Below are positions 1 through 13,242 of a stretch of 64,000 nucleotides of DNA, piece after piece. This DNA comes from Solenopsis invicta (lineage: Eukaryota; Arthropoda; Insecta; Hymenoptera; Formicidae), in contig NC_052679.1 in assembly GCF_016802725.1 (NCBI RefSeq), forward strand, positions 25,931,737 to 25,995,736, read 5' to 3'. Each line of letters opens with the position of its first letter. Position 1 is the stretch's first letter. The notes beneath the pieces were generated by a model. That model did not search any database and was not told the origin of the DNA. It saw only the letters and a list, made by a program, of their open reading frames with translations. The position numbers and the translations under genes are program-made.

Positions 1-517
1 AATTCTCCATTCTTTCAAAATTTATGTTAGTACATCCAACTATAATCTATTTAGACTGATCTGTAATGAAATTGGATATAAGTTTGATTATTTTTAAATG
101 TTTAAATTATTTTTTTACATAAATATTTGTTATGCTGATTAATTCACGAATTATGTTAAGAGTCATTTATATCTGAAGAATTAATATAGCAGAATAGTAA
201 AAATCAAGTACAATTAAATAAGTTAAGTACTGTATCATTAAAAAACAATATGAACTTGTATTTAGAACGTGCTTATAAAGATGTCCGTGCATTTTTCTTG
301 TTATCTTTAGCGTTTATTAGATGTAAAACAAAGATAAAGTGACAAAAAAAGCGTGTTCTCAATATGGAGCTTTAGATATTTATAGTCTTTCTGAGATACT
401 GATTATTTTGGATAGAAAAAATAAGAAATCTCTAGATTAAAGAATAAAATTTGAGAATAATTATAATTTAATTTTAAGAATAAAATTTAATGTATTTATT
501 ATTGTATTATATTTATT

Positions 518-820
518 AAAGGACTCCGCACAAAATCAGAGGATTTTGGCCCTCTGTGAAATTGGCTAAAATTGTAGTACATATAGTTCTCGACTTGCTG
601 ATCAAAAGTTTCCATAGGTACAAAACTTTTCCATGACTAGATTTTTTTGTTACAGACGTTTAAAGTGTTGTATTTTATGATTATTTTATTAATGATCCAA
701 ATTAATTTTTGTAATAAATGAAGAGACTTTAGATGATAATATGCGATTCATACATACACATAACAATATTTTCTATGTATTTTTGTCCAAAATCCTATGA
801 TTTTGTGCGGAGGTCTTTTA
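518..820. mobile_element. MITE-like element with 32-bp terminal inverted repeats
   Basis: The left end AAAGGACTCCGCACAAAATC, followed by AGAGGATTTTGG, is matched by the complement of 787-820 (AAAGACCTCCGCACAAAATC, then ATAGGATTTTGG). About 300 bp long, with no coding capacity. Confidence 0.7.
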
Positions 821-3305
821 AAATGACAAATAAATAATAAATAAAAGCACATGTATAAAATGTTTTATAAAACAGTTCAATTTTATATTAAATAATTAAC
901 ATAGCTAAAAAATATTTATTTTTATGAAGACATTGTAATGTTTGATGCTACTCAACTTGACGTTTGTGCTATTTTATGTTATGTTACTTTATATAATAAA
1001 CTCTTGTTAAAAATTGGGTTGTATTATATTATATTGTTTTACAGAATATAAGTTTTTAGTAACAATGTAACTTATATTTCATGCTTGCTTGGAAATACCT
1101 ATATAGAATGCATTTATAAAATATAAAAATATTAATGCAACGGGTTACAGGTCTGCAAATTCGAAGTTGCTTGTTAAGACATATGCTTATATTAATACAT
1201 ATTTATCTAATGTAAATTAAAATGTTGTCTCTTTTCGACGTATTATCGTAATTTATAATTCTATTATAAATGTCAATTATCTCAACGCATCATACAATCT
1301 TTGAGTTAAAATATAAAAAATATTATAATCGTTTAATTTGGTTCTTAAGGAATTTTTAGTGCATTTTAAAATAAAGATAAGTAACGAATTTGATTGTTCT
1401 GCATTTTATGCATGACTAATACATATCAATAATTGATATAGGAAAATGTAGAACAAAAAGAAAAAGTTTAAACTTATAATGCCTAAAGTTTGCTGTGTAT
1501 GCATGCCATGGGGTTCATTTATTTTGGTAAAAAGAAACTAATCTTGAGAATGGATTAAATAAAAAAAAACAACATTTTAACGTTAAAAATAAATTTATTT
1601 ATATAATTTTATATCTAAAAAGATAAAATTCTATTTTTTAAAATATTTCCATATAAAACATTTATCGTGCGTCACAAACTTCTACGTTCGTAGTTATGTG
1701 CAGCACAACTTTGAAGGTTAGTGATCTAAAGCATAAGACATAAAAACTTTGTAAATTTTATTTATTAAAATTTAATGAATCAGATTTTGGGTTTGTAAAA
1801 AGTATTATGAGTATATTTTCAATTTTTTAAAAATTCATGTTTTGAATTGTGATTTTTTTGAAAAAGCAAAATGTTAAAATCTACTTTTGAAAAGAGTTCT
1901 ACTAGAAACATATTTAAAAAGCAAAAATATATTTAGTTTTAGATCTAGTCTTTGAGAATTATGTTGCACATAGTTTAAAATACATTTGCGATAATAAATA
2001 TTTTATATAAAATATATAAGAAAATCGAATTTGTGTAAGTACTTATTTTATAGTTTTTTGGATATAAAATTATATAAATATATTTTTGACGGACAAAATG
2101 TCATATTTTTTGTTCAATCTATTTTCAAATCAGAGAATGATTGATTTTCTTAAATTTTCTTGAATCAAGACGGGTAAATCACTTAAGAGGATATTATTGT
2201 TTATCTAAAGGCTAAAAAAGATTATTTTTCTAAATTTTTTTTTACAAATCTATACGGGTGATTGATTCGAAACTTCATGCACATAATAATATATATATTT
2301 TATTAATAATCAGGAATTTTTACAAATTAAAATATTAAAAATTGTGATAATTATAACATTGTTTGTGCGATGTATCCGAGCGTGCATCATCTCATAGCTG
2401 CCACTTAATTATTTGAAATAAACGAACGAATGAGATTTTTAATAATCTATAAATATTTGGTTATCATCGGTATCAAAATTAAAACACGACTTTTTTTTTA
2501 AGTAATTATAAGGCAATTTGTACTTGAAAAAAAGCATCAAAAAATTTGACAGTGTTACGTTAAAATAGAGAAATAAAATAAAATAACCAATATAATTCAA
2601 TCTCGATACCAACGTTAGAGAGAAGTATTTAATAAATACATGGTCGTAAGACGAAATTGATTGGTTCATTAATTTATCTAAAATCGTGGCTGCCGGTTTG
2701 AAAAATAGTTTTGAGAACATTGTAATTATCATAATTTTTATTTGTTTGGCTTGCAAAAATTTTTGCTTATTAATAAAATATGTATTATTATGTGTATCAA
2801 GTTTCAAATTAATTATCTGCATAGTTTTCTTTAAAAAAATTTATAAAAATTGCGTATTTTTTTAGCCCGCGAAACGATAATGCTTCTCCTTAATTGTAAA
2901 ACTAAATTTTACAATTATTCTAATTTATTTAAAAAGGATGGCACAAATTATTCTGCTTGAAATGAACACCAATTCTTGAAATATTAACACGGTTTTATAG
3001 CATATTCTTTACGAAAATGTTTCAGTTATAAGAAAGTATTTTTTCGTTGACGAAATATCCGACAAAAATATTTTCCACAATTTTTACAATATAATTTATG
3101 TATCATATTTTGTTATTACAAATTATTATATTAGTATATATATCGACACACGATCTATTAAGATGGAATATTATACGGATTATATTCTCTATATACACTT
3201 TACTTTTTATATTTTGTTTTATTTCCTTGGTTGTAATAAGATAAGTAATGGAGGCTGTTAAGACTGTTTTGACTGTTTTTTTTAACTTGAAGAAGATTCG
3301 AGATG

Positions 3306-3312
<7 letters not shown>

Positions 3313-3348
<36 letters not shown>
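3313..3348. repeat. (TA)n microsatellite
   Basis: About 18 uninterrupted TA units. Confidence 0.95.
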
Positions 3349-3352
<4 letters not shown>

Positions 3353-4807
3353 CAAAGACAATAAATCTAATATTATTACATTTATTGAAAAAAGTTTTGA
3401 AGTAAGACATCTCGAAAGTTAAGCTATTATTAACTTAAACATGAATAACTTGATAAGCATATTTGTTATTCAAAACTATAGGTGAAAATCTCAAAATAAA
3501 TAATGCATTATTCTACTCCGTTTATAAGTAGCCCTTTAATTTATAATATATAATTCTCACATCTTGGATTTCTACACTTTTTATTCATGTTAATTAATAA
3601 ACAGTCATAATTTAACATCCTCCTTTATGTCTGTTTTATACACGTAAAGCAACAAACTTTTCTTACTCGTATATACGTATACAATTGTATAGATAAAATT
3701 CTAATGTCATAAATTTTAATGTTGTGAACATATTATGGAATAATTAATTAAATGTTTTATATTAAGAAAATTTTTTACAAGAAAAAATTTGTAAATAATA
3801 CCACTGTTAAAAGATAAGGATGATAATGACATAATGATATGCTGCTAAAACAAATACAATGTATGTGTCTGATAATAATAAATAATACATAATATAAATA
3901 AGTAAAATATAATGTTTCATTAAATAATAAATTTTTACATTAAAACCCGTGAAATGTCGTCGTTGTGTTTATTGTTTCTTTTATTTTAGACTTTTTAAAA
4001 TTAATTTTACTTGGCAAATAGTATTATAAATATTAATCGAGCTTATTAATAAATATAAATTATTAAATTTTTTAAAAATTTTGTTTAGGACAAAAATTTT
4101 ATTCATTTTGTTCCGATTTTCAATATAAAATATATGTTTATTTATCAATAAAAGAAAAATAGAGCAATTATTTCTTTAGAATTTTAAACTTACAGTCAGT
4201 ATCTCCTGAAAAAATTAAAGAAGGAAGAATTATAAAATCGAAATCGATTAATCGACTAGAACAGATTTTATAAGTTGACAAATATAATGTATAATAGATA
4301 AGTCAGAAAAAGACATTTGTAATGAACTTTATATAAATACTCAAAAATGAAATATAGAGGATATATTATTTCTATCACTTATTATTTGAAATTTCGAAAG
4401 CTTATCTTAAACATGGAATGCTACAATTGTAATAACGCTGCAAAAAAAAGCGCTCTAGAGAAAAACTGTCTTCGATACTCCTTTTAAATTAAGAAAATTA
4501 AAGCCTTGGTATTAATTGTTTTACAATTCTATTCTATCGATATTGGTATATAAATAGATATCGCTGACAAAAAACTTTATCTGAAAAAGTTAGACTCTAG
4601 TTTTTGAAAAATTTAGAGACACTACAATACAAACAAACTTTGAAGAATTATAGTGATGATAGATAAAGTTGTATTATTTCTCTTTTGCAGAAAAGAAGCA
4701 GATTGATTTTAATGTTTGTTGTCGTAATATAATATCACAATTTTTGTGCAAAATGTGCATTTATTACAACATATTACATAATTTAAATAATTTCTTTTTG
4801 CAATGTC

Positions 4808-4810
<3 letters not shown>

Positions 4811-4848
<38 letters not shown>
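4811..4848. repeat. (CT)n microsatellite
   Basis: About 17 TC units ending in TTTCTCTG. Confidence 0.95.
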
Positions 4849-4849
<1 letters not shown>

Positions 4850-6189
4850 GTTGAGGGAATACATCCTAGAGTACTTAATAAATAGTAATAGCTATTTTTT
4901 CTCTTACTATCATCTTTCCTTCAAAATTTGTTTGCGTTGTAATGTGACAACGTTATCACTGCGTTATATTACCTTGTTATTTCTTATCTACACATAAAAA
5001 AAAGACAAGAAAGACATGTTATTTTATTACTATCTATTCTTTTTCTTCACCCTTATCTCAAATTCTGAAGCGTTAATAAAGAAAAGAAATAATACGTCTT
5101 TATGTATTTTGAAAAACTCGTGCAAAAGACATTTCGTTTTTCGTTTGTTTGGCCTTACGCTTATATTAAAATCGAAGAATATTTTTATTATTGCAGTGCA
5201 ATCTATGTTTTACGATATATTGCTGAAACTTTCCGAAAGAGAGCTGCAATATATTTATACCCGTACAAGTATTTTTAGTCATAATTTTATATTCTTCTTT
5301 CTCTACACATTTCTTACTTTATCTTCTTATTTAAGCAACAGTTTTGCAAAATATCTGCAAAATAACTTTTGTTAGCTCGAAATGACTTTCATTTCTTTTT
5401 CCTTAACTATTAAATGCATCTCGTTCATTATTATAGCATTTCTTCGTCTAAAATTGATAGATAATGATAATTTTAAAATAATTGTGTAATAAAATATAAT
5501 ATTTTTCTTCAAGTCTAAAATAAAATCGTAATTTGCAATAAAATTGTAGATTAATACACGAAAATAAAATTTTAATTATTAAAAGGCAATATCATTAACT
5601 TTAGTTACGATGGGAATATAAACGTGCATTACTATTTAAATAATACAATATCGTTCATGGATTAGAATGTTCGTTAAATAATAATATTATCTGTTTGTTT
5701 TACTTTTTTCTTTTTTTTTTCGCAAATTGCTAAAACGACAAATATTATTGATAAGCGAATGCATTTAAGAGTTAAATAGTACTTTGGACGACACTATTTT
5801 GTTTAGTTCCACCAAAATAGTTTAGTACAAATAATAACTGTGTTTTTTCGTATAATCTTTCACGATCTTGCTTTACTAATTTATTGTACAATATTGAAGA
5901 ATTTCAAATTAGAGATACATATTCATATGCCAGTAAATGTTAAAATTTTTTTGGCAGTTAGTTATCAAATGAGATCTGTGTTATTGACAATGAGTATTTT
6001 TACCATTTAGGCTCAATTCTTTGGACGTCGGTTAGCGATGTCTGCAATTATCTAAACGCTCCTCTCTCCTTTTACATTATTACATCTGAATATACTAAAA
6101 GGAGATACAGCTTTTTTATTGTAAATATTTTATTATATTTAATATAAACAAGACTTTGAGTTATTTTTATTTCACATATAAATCGAATG

Positions 6190-6525
6190 ATCCCAGCTAA
6201 CGCTAAATATTCCTGAAATATTCAGAAAATATTCGTAATGTAAATCCCAAAGTAACATTTCAGGAATATTTACAGAATGTAAAAGTAATGTACAAATGCT
6301 CGTGAAAATATTTCATTCTTATCGTTATATTCAATGGAAATGCATATAGAATAATCATATTATAATATTCGCAGATTATGTAAGAAGTGTTTATACAGTA
6401 TTCTGAACATTTCATTAATATTTGAACATTCTGTAAACATTCTCCTATTTTAATATACATTTAATATACGGAACATTGAAATACAAATCAAACATTTTAT
6501 ATGAATATATAATGCTATCTGGGAT
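6190..6525. mobile_element. small element ending in ATCCCAG(A/C)TA
   Basis: The left end reads ATCCCAGCTAACGCT and the complement of the right end ATCCCAGATAGCATT. The interior carries repeated AATATTC/GAATATT blocks. The end motif CCCAGATAGCA recurs at the right end of the foldback element near 33213-33222. Confidence 0.45.
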
Positions 6526-6642
6526 ATACATTTTGAATTTTTTCAAGTTATTTTTAATACATTGTATATTGAGAATTAAAGTGCTAACCGTCGTCAGAGA
6601 TATCGATCCCCGTACATACAAATATGTCTTTTGAATCTGACA

Positions 6643-6735
6643 ATGAATGCGCGCTCCTGCGGGTGCGCGGGCGCGCGTATCACGTGCGTGCGAATGTACA
6701 ACAATGCGCGCGAATGCACTCGCGCGCGAGCGTGT
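6643..6735. repeat. GC-rich alternating purine-pyrimidine tract
   Basis: Runs of GCGCGC, GTGCGTGCG and TCGCGCGCGA stand out sharply from the AT-rich surroundings. Possible Z-DNA-forming sequence. Confidence 0.7.
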
Positions 6736-8161
6736 TGTTCTTGTATGTATTCTGTGTTGGCATGTCCTGAAATTATCATTTATACACATCCAACAACATA
6801 ATAACAGTAGCGAGATCATGTAATCTTATAATATTATAAGCAATGTCTATACTGGACCTCGAGTAATCGCCGTGATTATTGAAATATGTACTCTTTGTAT
6901 ATAATATATGTATAATATACATTCGGCTCACATTTTTCTTGGTCTGCTGTTTTTATAATATTGCTGGACAATAAGTGTGATTTGATCGATATATAAATGG
7001 TATTACGCGCTTAAAAGCGCTCCCGATTCAGCGTCTCGCTTAAGATTTGCAATATTACAATAGTAATCTGTAATAATAAAGGAGAAGATGGTATTACGGC
7101 CCTTTCTCTACTTCCCTCCCATTTACATTTTATTATTATATTTTATTTCAATTTTATTAATCAATATTTTATAAATTAAAAACGATTACATTGGTCATTC
7201 AATCGGTTCTAGTTTAAAAAGTGTTATGTGAAATATTAATTATAATTAAAAATGTGACGACATTACGTAATGGCTTACTGGCATTACGTAACAGGGATGA
7301 TAATGTGGTTCCGCCACAGAAGTAGATAAAAAAATATTAGTATTGTTTCAAAAAATATAGCGTTTTATTTATTATAAAATTAGAGATTTATTCAAAATAA
7401 AGAAAAAAGAATAAAAAAAAACAGACTGACAATGAGTATGCAAATGTATGTATGTATGTACGTAAACATAACACTTCCGTATATAGATTGCAGTATTGAA
7501 AATTTATAATACATTTAATATTAAGTATAGATTAGCAGTAGAATTACGATACGGATTTTTAATCACGTGCACGATGACGATTGCGCGAAAACAGTAGCAA
7601 TGTTACGTATAATAGCTGCGTTCTGAAATTCACTGCGAGTACTGAAAATGCGAGTACTAGTTCGAATCACGTCGCCTACACTATATATTTTTAGTACTCT
7701 GAATGAATAACAGGAAGCACTTAATATTGACTGCGTTCAGCAGAAAAAGTAGTTTTGCAATTGTTTTAAGATTTTTTAATATGATTAGTTTACTCATTCA
7801 GTTTTGACAAGAAACAATTGTATTAAAGTATCTCACAACAGTTGCAAATCTGTTTTTTTAGAGGTAAGATAATCATAAATATTATTTATTAAATTTTAGC
7901 ATATGGAATCAAAATAAAACTTACCTATTAAGAAAGTTAAAATTAGAGAATTTAAAGAATCATAATTGATAAAGATAATTTTGATACCTTGTCAATATAT
8001 CTACTAATACGTCTCTAATTGTTAGAGATTGATGCTGAATTTATCTCGCATGTGAGAAAATCTCGACTTTTTTTTGAAATACTGACGCAAGAAAGAACGC
8101 CCTCATATTTGGAAATTGGAAAAATTATGAAACTTTGCCAGTACATAGAGCGTTTGGTATT

Positions 8162-8475
8162 AGGTTGGTGCGAATAAAAATGTTGTTTTTCGTGTTTTAA
8201 ACTTTCTGTTTTTGTAGTTCATCTTTCTCTTACGTATATGTACATACATACATCTTTCTTTTTAACACTGATTGTATATCATGTGAAAATTACATGTCTT
8301 GCACGTGAATATGTATCTATACTTAAATAACTTAATTTATTTATTACGGTATTAATTATTGAAATTTGCGTTTAAATCAACATGAAAAATAAATTTGTTT
8401 AATTTTTGTACTTGTACGAGTTCAAATTGAAGATTAGACTATATTTCTCGTGTTTATTATTCACCAATAAAAGGA
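8162..8475. mobile_element. mariner-type terminal sequence, non-autonomous
   Basis: TTAGGTTGGTGCGAATAAAA at 8163 is a typical mariner inverted-repeat end, preceded by TA. A decayed partner may be the ATTATTCACCAATAA segment near 8456-8470. No transposase remains. Confidence 0.4.
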
Positions 8476-8484
8476 AATGGAACA

Positions 8485-8645
8485 AAATTTATTTCTTTTT
8501 ATAAGATTTATTGATTGAACAATTTATCAATTATTTAAAAAATTATATAAATTATATAAATAAAAGTATCAGTTGCTTTAAAATAATTTTTTTAAACAAT
8601 TAATAAATTTTCTAATCGATAAATCTTATAAAAAGATACAAATTT
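8485..8645. repeat. 60-bp-arm hairpin repeat
   Basis: Arms at 8485-8546 and 8583-8645 are inverted copies with a few mismatches (shared core CTTTTTATAAGATTTAT). AT-rich and nested inside the element at 8074-8842. Confidence 0.6.
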
Positions 8646-9517
8646 GCACTGTAAAATTATGATCTATCCTATTTTGATGAACAATAATAAAAATAAAAAT
8701 AATAAAAAATGGAATAATCTTTAGAGATTGATTTTATCTTTTCAAAGTGAATTCGGGAGACAAAAAAAAGAAGTTTATGCTCTAGGCCAAAATTTCATAA
8801 TTTTTCAAATTTCCGAGTTGGAGGTCTCTTTTGTGAGTTATAAGACTCAACTTATCAAATAATTATCTTGATATGAAAACTTGATATGAAACAGAGGCCG
8901 AAATTAGGTCTATTGAGATGTTAGCACTTGGAAATTACATTAGCAAATTCCTATGCTATTGTTTAACTTTGTATCGAAATGCGTACAGTTCAATATTAAA
9001 TAACACTCAGGTGTAAATATATTTGTATGACAATATGTTTACGTTTGAAAAATAAAAAAGTATGTGTAATTAAATGCTAAAATATTCCTTGAGAAAGTTG
9101 CAAAATACTCGAAAGTAAAAATACTTGATAACAAATGTCGTCCAGTGTGTAGTGGCATATTAGCGCTACCGCATAATGGCGGGCTATTAAAGAGATAATT
9201 CCAGAAATAATTATTAGAATTCGTTATCTGATAACGAAGATGTTACGAGCCATAATATCTAATAGCCATAGTACCACTTTCTCCTGTAGTAATAGTAGTA
9301 TGAGTACTACTAAAATAGCAACTATAACGGTATAATAATATTAGTTGCAATAATAATAAAAGTAATAATAGTAAGTGTAGCGTAGCGATGTTGCATCTAA
9401 AATAATACGCAAGCTACACCATAGATTCCGGACTACCATACTCGATGACACTTGACGTATATCGCAGAGAATAATTACTCGGTTAAAGAGAAAGTGCGAC
9501 GTATGACATATTCATAT

Positions 9518-9632
9518 GCTGCACAAAATACAATGTAACATTTCAGCAATATTGCAGCAACATTGCAATAATTTAATAATATTAAAGAAAGGTTGTAAAG
9601 TTGCTACAACATTGTTGAAATATTTTGTGCTG
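9518..9632. repeat. palindromic MITE-like repeat, copy 1
   Basis: It starts CTGCACAAAATAC and ends with the complement of CAGCACAAAATATTTCAACA. The interior is rich in GCAATATTGC and GCAACATTGC. A relative lies at 21474-21580. Confidence 0.5.
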
Positions 9633-9906
9633 TATGGGATTATTACTTTCAGTAATGTAAAGAGAGTCTTTTTTTCATGAGACGCACGTTGCGTAAAAAC
9701 TGATCATTTTCTTTCTTTCACCTATCGTTTGCCATAGTGACGTATTGTTTTTTTATTTATTTATAAAGTAAATAAAGGGTTCATAGCATTTTACGTTTTC
9801 CGCTTATTATCGTGCTAATGGCTGCAATTTTGCCTCGATGTGTACATATAGATACATACGTATAATATAGATATATCGAAGCAAAATTGCAACCATTATA
9901 TACAAA

Positions 9907-9934
9907 TATATATATACACACACACACACACACA
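9907..9934. repeat. (TA)n(CA)n microsatellite
   Basis: Short TA run followed by about nine CA units. Confidence 0.9.
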
Positions 9935-10836
9935 ATGTCTTGTGGTAAACAGTATGTATACACTGGCACGGAGGAGTAGGCTCTTCGTTTCCAACTTGGT
10001 TGTTTGTCTAACAGTATCTATTATATATAGATCTCAATATACAGGATACTTGACGCGTAAAACTAAACTGCTCACTTATCGGCAGATATATCACAACGAA
10101 AGCTCACCTATCCAGCTCTCTATTTACCTATCTACCTAGTCATTTCAATACACTTATCCATACTTCTGTCCTTAATAATTATTTATGTTATATGAAATAT
10201 CCTGTAACTGCCATTTCCGTCTGTGAATCGTTTCCCATTCAATTTCTGATTTTCGATTACGACCTTGGAATTAGGCGCAGCACGATAAGCGAAAGATATC
10301 AATACTGATAAAATACTAGTCACGATTTAGCCATGTCCATGGATATTTTTTGGTTGTGTTAGTACAGTCGAACGTCCATATTCTTAGCATATTGGAATCA
10401 AATCTTTCTATTCTTTTTCCCTTAGTTTTATTTTTATTTAAATGATATAAAAAAAGCAAGCAACAATTTGATATCCGAAATGTCTTGAATTCTGCTTATG
10501 TCATCAAAAGATTGGATGTTAAAAGTAGGAAGTTGTCTCAAGAAGGTTGTTTGGGCATCTTTTACAATAAGGTTTTGTGTCGAATAAATTTTCAATTGAC
10601 CTAGTTTCAGTATCCTAGTTTCATTTCAATAACAATGTATTATAAGACAAAGAGCTTAAAGATTTTTCATAAGTAAAAATCATACGTGATAGAGTAAAAA
10701 ACGCAACATTATGAGATTTTTCACTTATTTTGACAAGAGGAATGTTATGAAACGAGAGAATTCCAATTTTTAACAGTAAAATTTTATTTAGTTTTACTCA
10801 AAAATTAAATCGATAATTTGATATATTTAAGAAACA

Positions 10837-11683
10837 TACAGGATGTGGTGTTTCAAGTAGGCTAAAAGATTTTAAGGGATGATTCTTCATACAAATCCAA
10901 GACAAAAACTTTATACGAGCATATATCCGAATATGGTTTAATTTCAAAGATATACAGTGTATCATAGTTGGAAAAAATTTGTGTTTTTTCTAAAAATTTC
11001 GAAAATTATTTAGGTTATTTCGATGTAATGGTTTTAGGACTATACATTATTTTTTTATTCAATAAGAGTCTGACCTAATGATAATGATCGGATACCCTGT
11101 TTTATGGAAATGGCTAGTACGCCACTGATTTGTTTCATTAGTTTGAATTTTTTATGATAAATAGCAGAAAAAGGGATAAATCAGCAGAAAAAAATCTCTT
11201 TAATATTTTTGATAAGATAAGCCATTTCTGAAAAAAAAGTAAATTTAAATTTGTACACTTTAAATAAACAAAACCGTTTTATCTAATTTTATTAAATATA
11301 AAAAATTAAAATTGAACAGCTCTTTGAAAAAGCGAACGTTGAAGTTTGCAAGAACGACAGATGTAGTAGTCATATCATATTCAGTGAATACAAGCACTTT
11401 ATACCTTATCTCGTGATTTTCCACAATGTCTAATATTTTCGTTGGATGTTAAGAAAAAGATGAGGTTTTAAATTCTTCAAATATATACAAAGTTACATCA
11501 AAATAGCCTAAATAACTTTCGAAATTTTTGGAAAAAAAAACGAAATCTTTTTTCAACATTGATACCCTGTATCTTTGAAATTAAGTCGTTTCGGACATAT
11601 GGTCATACGAAGTTTTTGTCTTGAGTTTGTGTGAGGAATCACTCCTTAAAATCTTTTAGCATACTTGGGACGCATAAAAGATG
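10837..11683. mobile_element. element with about 190-bp terminal inverted repeats
   Basis: The left arm 10837-11030 and right arm 11500-11683 are diverged inverted copies. Landmarks such as GCTAAAAGATTTTAAGG, CAAGACAAAAACTT, TTAATTTCAAAGATA and AATTTCGAAA keep the same order. The left end TACAGGATGT resembles the ACAGGGTGT ends of the element at 26337. No transposase is present. Confidence 0.7.
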
Positions 11684-11990
11684 TTTACTGGATGTTGTCG
11701 GATTTTTTGGCTCTTTAAAAGGATATTGTAAATGTTTGTATATGAAAAACGGGATATCGTTTGGATGTTAAATTGTTGCTCGGATAATGTTACTATTATT
11801 ATGTATTTATAGCCGTTAAGTATAATTAATCCATTTGGTGTCAGATAGAAAAAGTTTTATCACTATATGATCATGTAATCGCATAGCATTTGTGAATGGC
11901 AAAGTAGTGCAAGAAGAAATATTAAAAGTACCAAGATTAAAGGTACATTCTGAAATGTACTGACAATAACTCAAAAATATATTCATATAG

Positions 11991-12236
<246 letters not shown>

Positions 12237-12896
12237 ATCCTAACATCCAAAGGATGTCTCGAAAACTTTTCTGCAACGTATTTTGGAAAAAGTGTGCTAT
12301 GTGCAAGACATGCGTGAACTATACATTTTCAGTATTGTTAGTGCATTTCGAGATATGTGATAAAAATGTTAGGTTTATAAATGTTAAGAATACAGAGGTT
12401 CGTCCGTAACGATATATTTTTTAATTTATATTAATACGTTTGATCATCGTCAACTAAGCTAAGCGTCATTTTCTTTGCTTGGCAAAAGTATTTTTACCAG
12501 CTATAGATTCTATGATCTATTTACGACATAAGAAAGAGAAAAGAATAATAAAGAAGTGTATATGATCGCGAAGCAATCGTAATCTACTTCTTTTATAAAG
12601 GAGTGTATTTAAGAGCTATCACACGTGAGAGGAGATGAAGAATAATCGGAGACGATCCATCGTTGGTACTCTTCTTTTATGTTGTGCTTTTAAATGTTCC
12701 TCTTTCTTTTTTTCTTTCTTTTTCCCTTCAGAAGAAAAAATCTCTTAATTTTTAGACATCCGCCCCTTCATTACAGCTATTCTTTGATTCGTTTGTTCGT
12801 TATATTCAGATTAGACAATTTATGTGACTCACACAATCAGCGTTAGAATTTTTGAATTTACTTATATGCGCCGCGTATGTTGTATATGTCGTTATT

Positions 12897-12902
12897 TTTA
12901 TT
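12897..12902 (-). terminator. candidate pHCl poly(A) signal AATAAA
   Basis: This is the first AATAAA on the minus strand after the pHCl stop, about 210 bases downstream. It would give a short 3' UTR. No clear GT-rich downstream element follows, and AATAAA is common by chance in AT-rich DNA, so the call is tentative. Confidence 0.35.
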
Positions 12903-13110
12903 TTTGTACATAAAATTGGCTAATTGTTTGATTGTAACACAAACGATTACGCTTTTGTTCAGTTGGAAATATTTTCGGTCTTGAGAGAAGGTGAAATCTA
13001 TTGTAGATTCGATTTCTATGGCACGTTGCGTCGTCACCTAACAGAAGCGACAACTTCGTTGTCATTTATACCAGCGATGGGAGATCTCTCGAAGATCGTT
13101 GTACGTCATT

Positions 13111-13242
13111 CTACGAAGTGCCCTTATAGTGAATGAAGAAGAAAGTGAGGAACATGAAATAGGCGACTGGGAAAGTAATCCTGGCTATCACGTCGATCGT
13201 TTTCGCCACTCTAATAGGATGCGGTGGATCCTTTTTCCTTAG
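13111..13242 (-). CDS. pHCl: pHCl exon 11: M4 and C-terminus
   Basis: The 132 nt encode LRKKDPPHPIRVAKTIDVIA then RITFPVAYFMFLTFFF (M4), ending IHYKGTS and TAG at 13113-13111. The short extracellular tail after M4 is normal for the family. The acceptor is TTTTTCTTTCAG. The phase 0 join to exon 10 gives CTAE-LRKKDPPHP. Confidence 0.96.
   Translation of the reverse strand, partial: LRKKDPPHPIRVAKTIDVIARITFPVAYFMFLTFFFIHYKGTS

Larger units (their letters stand above)
8074..8842. mobile_element. inverted-repeat element with nested insertions
   Basis: Arms of about 70 bp (8074-8149 and 8771-8842) share GGAAATTGGAAAAATTATGA-type sequence in inverted order. Inside lie a mariner-type end at 8163 and a second hairpin at 8485-8645. 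Confidence 0.6.

Noticed and set aside
7615..7745. CTGCGTTC repeated at both ends of a 130-bp stretch, suggesting a MITE
   Set aside because: The two ends are in direct rather than inverted order and the match is only about eight bases.
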